Positions 1 to 8,233 of a stretch of 64,000 bases of DNA are shown here, piece after piece. Location of the stretch: assembly GCA_964442745.1 (NCBI GenBank), contig CAYUAI010000008.1:1-64000 (forward strand), in the 5' to 3' direction. Source of the DNA: CAYUAI01 sp964442745 (GTDB taxonomy: Bacteria; Pseudomonadota; Gammaproteobacteria; S012-40). Both the position numbers and the translations under genes were made by a program. Under the pieces are notes generated by a model. That model had not been told where the DNA came from, ran no database searches, and worked only from the letters and a program-made list of their open reading frames with translations. Each line of letters begins with the position of its first letter. Positions within the stretch are counted from its first letter, which is position 1.

Positions 1-3000
1 ATCCTTTGTTTATCAGTCGATCAAGCACCTCGTCACTATACGGATGCGAACGATTGCTGATTTCGAGGATGCATGCCCCACGTCGATTAAAATAGGCACT
101 CCACATCACCGGATAACTCCTCTCATCAATACAGTATTTTTGTGCATTGACCCAGAGATTAGTCAGCACCGTGTTCAATGCATTACGGTTAATGTTAAGC
201 ACAATCGAATACCCCACTTGGCTAAAGTCCCGTGGAATATTTTGTCTCGATGTGCTTACCTGTATGATGAGATCTCTCAGGTTAACCGCGTCGGGTTCCG
301 CTTCCAACAATCTTTCAATCGTTAAGAATTGAAGAAATTCTGGATCAGAGGTTTTTGCCAAGATACTGCGCCCCTTTTGCAACAGTCCAGGTATTTTTTC
401 CGGTTCATCCTTATATACCTCACGCAATACTGCTTGCTGATCATTTTTGAAGTCGGCAGAAAAAGCATAGAGTTGAATACGCAGTTTTTTGGCATATTCT
501 TTCACATCATTATCTGCCATTGAGCGGTTTCTTAATTGCGCCATCACTGCCCCTAAGTCATTAGGGAGTTTCATCTCGTGAGGGAATTCGCCCATTAACC
601 TGGCAATCTCCAGTCGTTCAACGATTCTTGGTGATGATAGTGCGGAGTAAATTTTGTCCAATTCTGTCAGTTGGCGAGTAATCGGTGCCGCAATTTTACT
701 CGCCTTGTCCGCCAAGTGGCTCGCGGAATCGTTAATTTGATGCAGCATCATTTTTTTAACACTTTCCCGCTCACCAATAAAAGCCGCCACCGACTCGATA
801 ATCACATGCAGGTGACCGGAAAAGAACTGAGCAATAAACCGCCAACCCTCATCAAAACCTCGTTCTGAGTGATCATAGAGTGCCAATACCGCAATGATCT
901 CACCTTTCCCTTTGTCTGGGGTTTGGGCTCGGATGGGAATATGCGCAATATGCTTGATCCCTGCCTGAATAAATTGCTCCTTGTTAATGGCGGTTAGCTT
1001 ACTTGAATTCTCAACCGGTTCGTAACAAAGCATGGACTGCTCACTGGGCTGCTTGACCAACCATGAAATTAAATTATCATCCCGACTAACAAAAAGCTGG
1101 TCTTGCCTGACTTGGACAGCATGTTCTCCTTCACGGACAAACAAATCGTGATCAATGTTATCTCGCACCCAAAGTCCTGCTCCTCGACACAAAAATAGTA
1201 CCGCCGCTTGTTCACAAATGGCATGGTAGAGGGCTTCTTTATCGCACTTTTCCTGATCGAACTCTAAGACTTTCGTTTGGATCTTACTCAGACAGCTTAA
1301 GTGGCGCTGTTGATACCAATAAGCGGCCAAGCTGGTCGCGATATTGAGCAGCAAGATGCGTTGCCCCCAACGAAACCGCCAAGGATCAAAAGAGGCAACC
1401 TCAATGGCTCCCAGCACTCGCCCATTGAACTTGATCGGCACAACGATCTCCGCTTTCTCGGTTGGCCAATCGTGATTGAGTTCACTGAGGGGAATCAAGG
1501 TACTTTTCTCCGGGCAACTTTTCTGTGGAGAAATAGGATTGTAATTGAAACAAATTTGTTCTTTGCCTTCGGTCAACGCACGATAAATATTAGATCGCGG
1601 CTGTGCATCTTCGATAAAACTTTCCAAGACGGTGATAATATCATCACGATGAACTCGACATTTTTTATGGTGCAGATAGATGTCATGCACCTTCAGCGGG
1701 GCACCCACTTTTTCTGGGTAATAAGAATGAATCTCAGCGATATCGGCTCTCAAAGCCGCACATATCCAGGCAGCCAAGCGATAACCTATATTATCTTCAT
1801 TATCGGTTCGTGGTATATTTTCAGAATTCGGTAATAGCGCAGAAAAGCGACTCTCTAGCCACAAATTCATCACAATTAACCGATTTTTTTCCAATTGTTT
1901 GGTCTTGCGCTCCAAACGAATATAACAATCATTGAATTTATCGCTTGAGGCTATTTTTACCTCATCATTTTTTGTATCCACCGCTTCTATCGTAATCTGC
2001 CATTTGTCGGCTGTTTTTTCTGCTGTCAGCTTCACAAAGCGATCGTGTTCTTTTTGATAGAGTCCGTCACTCGGCAGTAAAATGTGATCGATAAGATCTA
2101 GCGGCGGCGCTCCCTTGCGAATGATGGTACTCACATATTGCGCCCAAACGGCGAGCATACGCAGCCATTTATGACTGATCTTGGTCTCGTCTACAATGGT
2201 GACATGGTAGAGTAAATCCCAGATTTTGTAGATGTTATGAAAACGTCCAATCAGGAACCCATTTTGTCGTACGGTTTCCAGGTGAATCGCTTGACTAAAA
2301 TAGCTGCCACTATTAGGGCTCGAATCTAAAACACCGGAGGCAAAACAAGCAAACAAGTTTTTTACTTTATTGGTGATCACCTCGTCGATCCCTGTTTCGC
2401 TCGTTAACACATCCGGCTCGACTTCAAAAACAGGACCGACCAATAATAGGATATCGTTTACCGCCTCCCCTTTCATGCTCACATGACGATACTGCATCCG
2501 GTAATTTTCTAGGCCGTAAACATTATCCAAAGAAACAAAGTCCCCTTTCGCCGCTTGTTCCTTAATAACAAGCGACTGATACAGCCATAACAACGAATAG
2601 ATACGCCAATATTTAACCATCGTCTGTGCCAAAAATTCCAGTGAATGCAAATTGCCCGGCAAGACAGGAAAAATCTGATAAGAGAAATCTTCATACAGCG
2701 CCTTAAGTAGATCAAGCCGGACAACATTATCTGGATCTTGTTTTTTTTCGAGGATTTTATGCAGAAACCAATCGATAATTTTTTGTGAAAACCGGTTAAA
2801 ATCTGCTTGCGTGGGGAAGTGATTGTGGAATGACGGCTGTGCGGAATAGCTATCTGCCTTCAGAAAATGTTGGTAGAGCTGTTTAAGTTGATCTAGTTTG
2901 ATAATACGTAAAGGCACCCCTTCGCCAAGCGCTAAATTATCCAGCAAAATTTGATGTATAACCCAACCTTCTGGCGTATCGCAAAAATAGTGACTCTTAT

Positions 3001-3004
3001 CCAT
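1..3004 (-). CDS. GAF-domain histidine-kinase-like sensor protein (partial, C-terminus beyond window)
   Basis: A frame stays open from an ATG at 3004 to the left edge of the window, giving about 1001 residues with no stop. AAGGA lies 11 nt before the ATG. Residues 1-400 match no family I recognise and show no membrane segment. A GAF-like region (about 400-565) contains EIVVPIKFNGRVLGAIEVAS. A second GAF-like region (about 580-745) ends near IAVLALYDHSERGFDEGW. A possible degenerate H-box, FPHEMKLP, puts its His at about residue 809. An ATPase N-box, LNTVLTNLWVNAQKY, lies near residue 941. The protein looks like a soluble sensor kinase, or a GHKL-ATPase relative, that reads a cytoplasmic signal. 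The catalytic G-boxes would lie outside the window. It is divergent from the Ser/Thr kinase gene at 3438, so the two may belong to one signalling unit. The family assignment is good for the GAF and N-box parts. Kinase activity is inferred. Confidence 0.8.
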   Translation of the reverse strand, partial: MDKSHYFCDTPEGWVIHQILLDNLALGEGVPLRIIKLDQLKQLYQHFLKADSYSAQPSFHNHFPTQADFNRFSQKIIDWFLHKILEKKQDPDNVVRLDLLKALYEDFSYQIFPVLPGNLHSLEFLAQTMVKYWRIYSLLWLYQSLVIKEQAAKGDFVSLDNVYGLENYRMQYRHVSMKGEAVNDILLLVGPVFEVEPDVLTSETGIDEVITNKVKNLFACFASGVLDSSPNSGSYFSQAIHLETVRQNGFLIGRFHNIYKIWDLLYHVTIVDETKISHKWLRMLAVWAQYVSTIIRKGAPPLDLIDHILLPSDGLYQKEHDRFVKLTAEKTADKWQITIEAVDTKNDEVKIASSDKFNDCYIRLERKTKQLEKNRLIVMNLWLESRFSALLPNSENIPRTDNEDNIGYRLAAWICAALRADIAEIHSYYPEKVGAPLKVHDIYLHHKKCRVHRDDIITVLESFIEDAQPRSNIYRALTEGKEQICFNYNPISPQKSCPEKSTLIPLSELNHDWPTEKAEIVVPIKFNGRVLGAIEVASFDPWRFRWGQRILLLNIATSLAAYWYQQRHLSCLSKIQTKVLEFDQEKCDKEALYHAICEQAAVLFLCRGAGLWVRDNIDHDLFVREGEHAVQVRQDQLFVSRDDNLISWLVKQPSEQSMLCYEPVENSSKLTAINKEQFIQAGIKHIAHIPIRAQTPDKGKGEIIAVLALYDHSERGFDEGWRFIAQFFSGHLHVIIESVAAFIGERESVKKMMLHQINDSASHLADKASKIAAPITRQLTELDKIYSALSSPRIVERLEIARLMGEFPHEMKLPNDLGAVMAQLRNRSMADNDVKEYAKKLRIQLYAFSADFKNDQQAVLREVYKDEPEKIPGLLQKGRSILAKTSDPEFLQFLTIERLLEAEPDAVNLRDLIIQVSTSRQNIPRDFSQVGYSIVLNINRNALNTVLTNLWVNAQKYCIDERSYPVMWSAYFNRRGACILEISNRSHPYSDEVLDRLINKG

Positions 3005-3164
3005 GCTCGCAAGCGTCCTTAAATAATGAAAATCCGCTTTAGAATAAAAAAATTATTCCAGACTAAACTAATGAATCAGCCAACAAAAATAACCTAGCAG
3101 GCAATAGAGTGCTCACATGCCCACAAATTTTTTTTTGATTTCAAACAGGAAGGAGTGAGTTACT

Positions 3165-3296
3165 GTGTCATACGCATCAATTTTACCCGTTTTCCACATC
3201 CCCACATTAAGCTATTTTAATGCGTTGCTCGGCAGAGACTTGAATTGTGTAGCCAACGCATTTAATCTATTTATCATTATTATTTGTACTAAATAA
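3165..3296 (+). other. Possible small ORF (43 codons, GTG start)
   Basis: In the 433-bp gap between the two divergent signalling genes, a GTG-initiated 43-codon frame follows a good Shine-Dalgarno sequence (AGGAAGGAG, about 9 nt before GTG). The product would be a short, mostly hydrophobic peptide ending in NLFIIIICTK. I recognise no family. Apart from this the gap is AT-rich leader DNA, with a small palindrome (AACTAAA-C-TTTAGTT, 3405-3419) just upstream of the kinase start that could be an operator. The frame may be accidental. Confidence 0.2.
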
Positions 3297-3437
3297 CCTA
3301 CTTTTTTAACACAACAGCGATGGCAAATCAAAATAAATATAAAATAAATGCAGGCGACGAACAAAAACCCATCAATGCATGTTAAAATATTAAATCTTTA
3401 AAATAACTAAACTTTAGTTGAATGAGGCAATGGTGTT

Positions 3438-4868
3438 ATGGATGTCAAAATCCCCGGCTATCAAATTTTACAGCGACTCGGCCGTGGGGGTTCCGCTGAT
3501 GTGTATCTGGCTATTCAATCTTGCTTAAAACGGGAAGTCGCATTAAAAATACTCCGTCACATAGGTGATAATGCAGAAGCTCGATCACGCTTTCAACACG
3601 AAGGAGAAAGCATTGCCAATCTTGCGCACCATCATATTGTAACGATCTATGACATGGGCATAAAAAATGATACCTATTATATTGCCATGGAATACTTGTC
3701 AGACGGAACCCTCAAAGAACGAATCCAAAATCAAGCCTACCCTTTAGCGCAAAAAATTAATATCATCACCCAAATCAGTGCCGCATTGGATTATGCCCAT
3801 CAAAAGCGATATGTTCATCGTGATATCAAACCTGCCAATATTTTATTTCATACCGATGGTCGTGCTATCTTAACCGACTTCGGGATTGCGAAACTATTGC
3901 ATGAAGGCCCCGCATTCACATTAACCGGCAATCACGCACTGATGGGCACCTGTCAATATATGTCACCCGAACAAGCCGATGAAAAAAAACATATCGATAC
4001 ACGCAGCGATATTTACAGCTTGGGTATTGTGTTTTTTGAAATGCTCACGGGCTCGCTCCCTTATCAATCCGAAAGTGTCTTTGGTTACTGCTATCAACAC
4101 AACAAGGCACCCATTCCCACGTTACCCGCCCCATGGCAATACTTTCAAGCCATCATTAACAAAGCACTCGCCAAACATCCTGATCAGCGTTATCAAACAA
4201 CGGCAGACTTTACTCAGGATATTTTTAGCATCACAGAGACAAGCAACGTTATCACCTCCTCACCGCCCAAGCGTATTATCTCAGACAATGCAAATGCAAT
4301 CTCAGCAATCGCCAACGATCAACCGTTAATGATCGTGGACATCAATAAATTCGGCGACCCTCCTCTCCCTCCGTCTGCCAAATCAAAAACTAGGATGTTG
4401 CTAAGTTATGGGAGTCTACTGACTATCGTGGCCCTGATAGGTCTGGGTTATGGATTAAGGCCCAATGAGCTAAAACCTGAACAGGCCGTGCAACAAGCGT
4501 CAATACTCTCAATAAAACCCATTGAAACTAAAAATGATATTATTGATCAACCTAAAATATCTCAAGCACATCTCACCCGCTCAACAGAACAATTGCTCGC
4601 CCAAGCCAAAAAATGGGTCATCGCACACCAATACAAAAATGCTACGGAACAATACCAGGCTGTCCTTGCATTAGATTCTGACAATACCCAGGCGCAACAA
4701 GGTTTAAAAATAATCGCAGATCAAATTATCGTATTAGCCAACCAAGCCTTAAGCAAAAACGATTTCAAGCGGGGTTTACAATACATTGACGAAGGTTTAA
4801 GTCTATTACCGAAACATCGCTTATTAAATCAATTGAGACAGATTGTCACGGCACGGGCCAGCGAATGA
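3438..4868 (+). CDS. Membrane-anchored Ser/Thr protein kinase (PknB type) with TPR-like C-terminal region
   Basis: This 476-residue eukaryotic-type (Hanks) kinase has every catalytic landmark. The Gly-rich loop is GRGGSADVYLA (15-25), the ATP lysine K37 lies in VALKIL, the helix-C Glu is near 55, the catalytic loop is HRDIKPAN (127-134), DFG is at 147-149, and MSPEQ closes the activation segment. One hydrophobic segment at about 318-340 (LLSYGSLLTIVALIGLGYGL) is a membrane anchor, so the kinase domain should face the cytoplasm. The last 100 residues contain helical repeats (QAKKWVIAHQYKNATEQYQA and a second similar unit), which look like TPRs and would then lie in the periplasm. It is divergent from the GAF/ATPase gene. 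Its substrates cannot be read from the sequence. The kinase call is firm and the TPR label is moderate. Confidence 0.93.
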   Translation: MDVKIPGYQILQRLGRGGSADVYLAIQSCLKREVALKILRHIGDNAEARSRFQHEGESIANLAHHHIVTIYDMGIKNDTYYIAMEYLSDGTLKERIQNQAYPLAQKINIITQISAALDYAHQKRYVHRDIKPANILFHTDGRAILTDFGIAKLLHEGPAFTLTGNHALMGTCQYMSPEQADEKKHIDTRSDIYSLGIVFFEMLTGSLPYQSESVFGYCYQHNKAPIPTLPAPWQYFQAIINKALAKHPDQRYQTTADFTQDIFSITETSNVITSSPPKRIISDNANAISAIANDQPLMIVDINKFGDPPLPPSAKSKTRMLLSYGSLLTIVALIGLGYGLRPNELKPEQAVQQASILSIKPIETKNDIIDQPKISQAHLTRSTEQLLAQAKKWVIAHQYKNATEQYQAVLALDSDNTQAQQGLKIIADQIIVLANQALSKNDFKRGLQYIDEGLSLLPKHRLLNQLRQIVTARASE

Positions 4869-4944
4869 TAAATGAGGTCAAGTTACTTTATTAATAATAC
4901 TTTTTATCATCCCATCAATTTTTCGTCTTCACTCTTCATCGTTT

Positions 4945-5183
4945 GTAAGTTTAAACTGACTTCAGAAAAAATAGACGGGTAATGTGGATTAAGCACAGCG
5001 AATCCACAAAAAACAAATGTCGAAAACCAATAAATGCCCCTTTGGCCGCGTCATCATTCAATGCCACACTATTACATCGCTCATCGCTGACGTGGATTCG
5101 CTACGCTTAATCCACGCTACATGGAGAAAAGAAAAGGAAACGATATTTTTTAATGATTTTTCCTGAAGTCAGTTTAAACTTAC
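4945..5183. mobile_element. MITE-like element with 27-bp terminal inverted repeats
   Basis: A 239-bp non-coding segment lies between the kinase gene and the FMN reductase gene. Its ends are perfect 21-bp inverted repeats (4945-4965 and 5163-5183, core AGTTTAAACTGACTTCAG) that extend to about 27 bp with one mismatch. Inside, a second pair of inverted units at 4984-5007 and 5092-5115 (GTGGATT...AATCCAC) match each other at 22 of 24 positions, and each is itself nearly palindromic. No ORF and no clear target-site duplication are visible. The structure fits a non-autonomous miniature transposable element. A related single end occurs at 22161-22189. Confidence 0.6.
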
Positions 5184-5339
5184 GCCATATAGAAAAATCG
5201 CTCTGCCATTTTCTCGATAAACAACAATTGTTCTAAACCCCGAACTCTCGAAGCTGGCCAGTACTGACATTACAACCAATTTACCATACAAATAAAGTGT
5301 GACACCAATTAACGAAAATTCCAGAGAAAAAGAGATTCG

Positions 5340-5876
5340 TTAGGCATTTTCTATTGCCTGTTTCATCGCTAAAAACGAAACGCCTATAGCCTTTTTAGTT
5401 AAATCATCGGTGAGATTCATATTTTTATCAAATTTTCTTTTGGCATAGGGAATATTAATAGATCCCTCAACGACTACATTTGTATTCATTGCACTGAGTA
5501 TTAGAACTAATGGGCTATGTGAACGCACACCTCCTAGCCCACTCGTAGAAACGCTGGTGACGACCACGGGTTTTAAAATTAATATATCTGAAGACACTAA
5601 CCAATCAAGTGTATTTTTCAAAGCTCCGGGGACTCCATGAGCATACTCAGGAGTGCTAATTATTACCCCATCAAATTCTCGGATCATAGATATTAACAAA
5701 CAGACAGAATCAGGGACATCGCTATCATCAATGTCTGGGTCAAAAATCGGTATATCTTTCATCTGATCATACACCGTTACAGATGCATTTTTCGGGCAAA
5801 GCTTTTTCATGGCACGAAGCAATGCTAAATTATATGATCCATTTCTAACACTTCCCGATATGGCTAATAAATTCAT
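5340..5876 (-). CDS. NADPH-dependent FMN reductase family protein
   Basis: This 178-residue flavodoxin-like protein belongs to the NADPH:FMN/quinone/azo reductase family (FMN_red; compare ChrR, SsuE and ArsH-like enzymes). The N-terminus has the FMN phosphate loop SGSVRNGSYN (7-16). The mid-protein motif STPEYAHGVPGALKNTLDWL is the signature that binds the isoalloxazine ring and builds the dimer. The length is normal and the protein is cytosolic. An AGGA sequence precedes the ATG. The gene stands alone between the MITE-like element and the HxlR gene. HxlR regulators often control oxidoreductases of this kind, but the two genes are separated by 480 bp and a functional link is only possible. 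The substrate (flavin, quinone, nitro or metal) is unknown. Confidence 0.88.
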   Translation of the reverse strand: MNLLAISGSVRNGSYNLALLRAMKKLCPKNASVTVYDQMKDIPIFDPDIDDSDVPDSVCLLISMIREFDGVIISTPEYAHGVPGALKNTLDWLVSSDILILKPVVVTSVSTSGLGGVRSHSPLVLILSAMNTNVVVEGSINIPYAKRKFDKNMNLTDDLTKKAIGVSFLAMKQAIENA

Positions 5877-6354
5877 ACAGATGTTTTCCTATTTGCCAAA
5901 ATAACTTGAAATATGTTGCCATCTTTATTGATGTCTGATGATTTGTCTCACCGGTTTGTATAAGCTGGCGAATTTTTTGGAACAAAAAAGGTGACAGATT
6001 ATACAAATTCGTGTGCAGCAACTTGTTATAGCATTTCTCCACTGCTGCTCTTTAAAACAACTGAATTTCCGGCGGCCACCTATAAATTTCTTTTAACTGT
6101 TTTGGCGTTATCTGCTTTTAAGGAAACAGGTTGGGGGGTGCATAAAAGCTTTATCAGCCATGGAATTTACGACTCAGGAACGAAACCACGGCATTGAATT
6201 GACAGAGAGAACAGATTCAAAGAGTGGTGTGGCTTGTTATGCCGCCCGCTGGAATTCACAAAAAAACGTTCATCCCAGCCTACGCAATATCCTATTCCCG
6301 ATCGCTATGTCTAGTTTTTGTATGCTTTGGGCCTCTTAATTCATGCCAAAACCC
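5877..6354. other. Intergenic region, no supported gene
   Basis: This 478-bp gap separates the FMN reductase start from the HxlR stop. It contains only short open frames with no usable ribosome binding site or family resemblance. I see no terminator, tRNA or repeat in it. It must hold the reductase promoter at its left end. Confidence 0.5.
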
Positions 6355-6714
6355 TTACATCATTGATTTTGTTCCAGAGATATATTTCTCTCCCCATTTT
6401 TTCATGACTAATAATATCTCCCCTAACGCTTTGCCTTTCGGCGTCAACGTATACGAATAACGCACCGGCCGCTCCTGATAGGGTGTCTTAATAATAATAC
6501 CTTGCCGCTGAAGCCGCTTCAAACGATCCGCCAGAATATTGGTCGGAATGACTTCCGGTGAATCTGCAAACTCATTGTATGTTTTTTTACCAGCGAATAA
6601 GTCTCGTACAACAAGTAGCGTCCATTTATCGCCGATAATATCCAGGGTATTCGCCACTGGACAAAGTGATCTCTTAAGTTCCTTCGGTTTCGGCACCATT
6701 TTTTTTAATACCAT
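6355..6714 (-). CDS. HxlR-family winged-helix transcriptional regulator
   Basis: This 119-residue protein has the HxlR hallmark (CPVANTLDIIGDKWTLLVVRDL, about 18-39), followed by the winged helix (ILADRLKRLQRQGIIIKTPY) and the wing (RPVRYSYTLTPKGKAL). Family members are small dimeric repressors or activators, often redox- or electrophile-responsive through a conserved N-terminal Cys, here in SLCPVAN. The gene is divergent from the hydrolase gene at 6888, which makes that gene its most likely target together with itself. Operator-like repeats lie in the shared intergenic region. The family assignment is firm and the inducer is unknown. Confidence 0.93.
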   Translation of the reverse strand: MVLKKMVPKPKELKRSLCPVANTLDIIGDKWTLLVVRDLFAGKKTYNEFADSPEVIPTNILADRLKRLQRQGIIIKTPYQERPVRYSYTLTPKGKALGEILLVMKKWGEKYISGTKSMM

Positions 6715-6812
6715 GGTTTATCTAGCTAGGTTGTATGATTATTGGATCATTCGGCTTGAAAGTAGGCACATATCATTGCAACAGCATAACACAAGTTCGT
6801 TACATCTATCAC

Positions 6813-6841
6813 TTGCTTTTTAAAAGTTACTGCCCTACAAT
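6813..6841 (+). promoter_or_regulatory. Sigma70-type promoter of the alpha/beta hydrolase gene
   Basis: A -35 box TTGCTT (6813-6818) and a -10 box TACAAT (6836-6841) are separated by exactly 17 nt and lie 46 nt upstream of the hydrolase ATG at 6888. The spacer carries an AGTTACT half-site (6825-6831), which suggests overlap with regulator binding. Confidence 0.6.
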
Positions 6842-6845
6842 GCAA

Positions 6846-6868
6846 GTTACTTTCATTTTTAAAGTAAC
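6846..6868. promoter_or_regulatory. Putative HxlR operator (inverted repeat)
   Basis: GTTACTTT (6846-6853) and AAAGTAAC (6861-6868) form a perfect 8-bp inverted repeat with a 7-bp spacer, placed over the expected transcription start of the hydrolase gene. A further AGTTACT half-site lies 20 bp upstream inside the promoter spacer. Position and symmetry suit a dimeric winged-helix repressor encoded by the divergent gene. Binding is inferred. Confidence 0.55.
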
Positions 6869-6887
6869 CTTATTGTGGAGTAAAAAT

Positions 6888-7934
6888 ATGCGAATACGTC
6901 AATTTGTGAATGCCATCAGCTTCATCTCCCTTAGCATCGTTGCACTACCCAGCCTGGCTAATAACACCTGCCAAGCCTTTTTCCAAGGATATGAACAACA
7001 TTTTCAGAAAAGAACCCCATACATCGTCCATGAAATTCCGCGAGGCGAATATCAATTACATGCGAGAGAATTCGGTATACGTGACAATCGCCCGACCGTT
7101 ATTCTCATGCACGGCTTCCCCGACAGCCTACGTCTTTATGATCGCATCATCGCCAAACTCGCTCACCAAAACCACGTCATCGCCTTTGACTTTTTAGGCT
7201 GGGGAGCCTCAGATACCCCAGTGGAATACGATTATAGTGTGGCGGCACTCAAGATAGATTTAGACACCGTGATAAATTATTTCGCGTTAAACCAAGTCGT
7301 ATTAGTCATGCATGACCTCTCAGGCTTACCAGCCATTGATTGGGCTTTGGAAAATACATCCCAAATTGCTGGACTCGTCTTGCTTGATACTTTTTACGGT
7401 CCTATGCCAACACTAAAAGCACCAGAAGCGATCGAGTTTTATGCTGCGCCGTCTCCGCAACGTGATACTTTCATACCATTAGTTACTCAAGACGACAAAC
7501 TCTGGCTAGCCGGATTTAAAGAACAAGTCAATAAATTTTTCGAAACACCTCAACCGCGTAAAAAATTTACTAACATATTCTCCCATCAATCCTTGCAAAT
7601 CCGACCGGCATTTTTCGCGCTAACTGATAGTTTGTTTCATGAGATTGAACAACGAGCCATTCCACAATACACGTTACTTCCCGCTTTTGAAGCACCAGTA
7701 CGTATTATTTTTGGTGCCCAAGACCCCTACATGAATACCGGTGTTGCCGAAGATTTTCATGGTTTGTTTGCCAATTCTGAATTATTTTTAATAGAAAACG
7801 CAGGCCATTTTGTGCAGCTAGATCAGCCAAAAATCGTCAGTAATTTGATTATAGAGTTTATTGAGGAGATGATGCCAGTGGTATCGTCGAGCGAAGAAAA
7901 ATCTATATGGTATCAAACATCAAGCCAGAATTAA
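6888..7934 (+). CDS. Exported alpha/beta hydrolase, haloalkane dehalogenase/epoxide hydrolase-like
   Basis: I place the start at the ATG at 6888 (348 residues), because it follows TGGAG by 7 nt and opens a signal peptide (SLSIVALPSLA, cleavage near residue 24). The frame extends 51 codons further upstream, but that part covers the promoter. The fold landmarks are HGFPDS (75-80, oxyanion loop), FDFLGWGASDTP, and the nucleophile elbow VMHDLSG, in which D143 sits where haloalkane dehalogenases and epoxide hydrolases carry their Asp nucleophile. D279 in GAQDPY and H307 in NAGHF complete a likely triad. The Trp that follows the nucleophile in classical dehalogenases (DW) is Leu here. The gene is divergent from an HxlR regulator and probably controlled by it. 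Substrate unknown; epoxide hydrolase or ester hydrolase are alternatives. Confidence 0.88.
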   Translation: MRIRQFVNAISFISLSIVALPSLANNTCQAFFQGYEQHFQKRTPYIVHEIPRGEYQLHAREFGIRDNRPTVILMHGFPDSLRLYDRIIAKLAHQNHVIAFDFLGWGASDTPVEYDYSVAALKIDLDTVINYFALNQVVLVMHDLSGLPAIDWALENTSQIAGLVLLDTFYGPMPTLKAPEAIEFYAAPSPQRDTFIPLVTQDDKLWLAGFKEQVNKFFETPQPRKKFTNIFSHQSLQIRPAFFALTDSLFHEIEQRAIPQYTLLPAFEAPVRIIFGAQDPYMNTGVAEDFHGLFANSELFLIENAGHFVQLDQPKIVSNLIIEFIEEMMPVVSSSEEKSIWYQTSSQN

Positions 7935-8013
7935 TTTCGCTACGAGTGTAAATCAAACCTAGCTTCCAGTCGGATACGACGCCAAAAAACACTCAAATAA
8001 AATAACTCGCAGA

Positions 8014-8060
8014 AAATAAAAAACCCACCCGCTCTTGTTAATTACACAAGAACGAGTGGG
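8014..8060 (-). terminator. Rho-independent terminator of the PKD lipoprotein gene
   Basis: A 15-bp stem (8024-8038 with 8046-8060, CCCACCCGCTCTTGT, two G-U type mismatches) with a 7-nt loop is followed, on the minus strand, by a T-rich run (TTTTTTATTTT, 8013-8023). It lies about 170 bp past the stop of the minus-strand PKD gene. Read on the plus strand there is no U-tract. Confidence 0.75.
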
Positions 8061-8233
8061 CTCAAACTTGAACTATATTAACAACTATCCGCTTGGATTT
8101 CCCCTCCGGCTTCTCCTCGCACTCCAGCCTCTCATCGAATCACAAAGCGATAACGCTCAGGCCTATCTGAATCAACGACCAAATCATTGACCTCGGCGCG
8201 AGAAACTCCAGTTTCTAGTCATTACTATTATAA

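Noticed and set aside
5877..6354. Protein-like frames between FMN reductase and HxlR
   Set aside because: Short, without ribosome binding sites, and with no recognisable domain.
6735..6887. Longer hydrolase start at 6735
   Set aside because: It would cover the promoter and operator. The later ATG has a ribosome binding site and a signal peptide.
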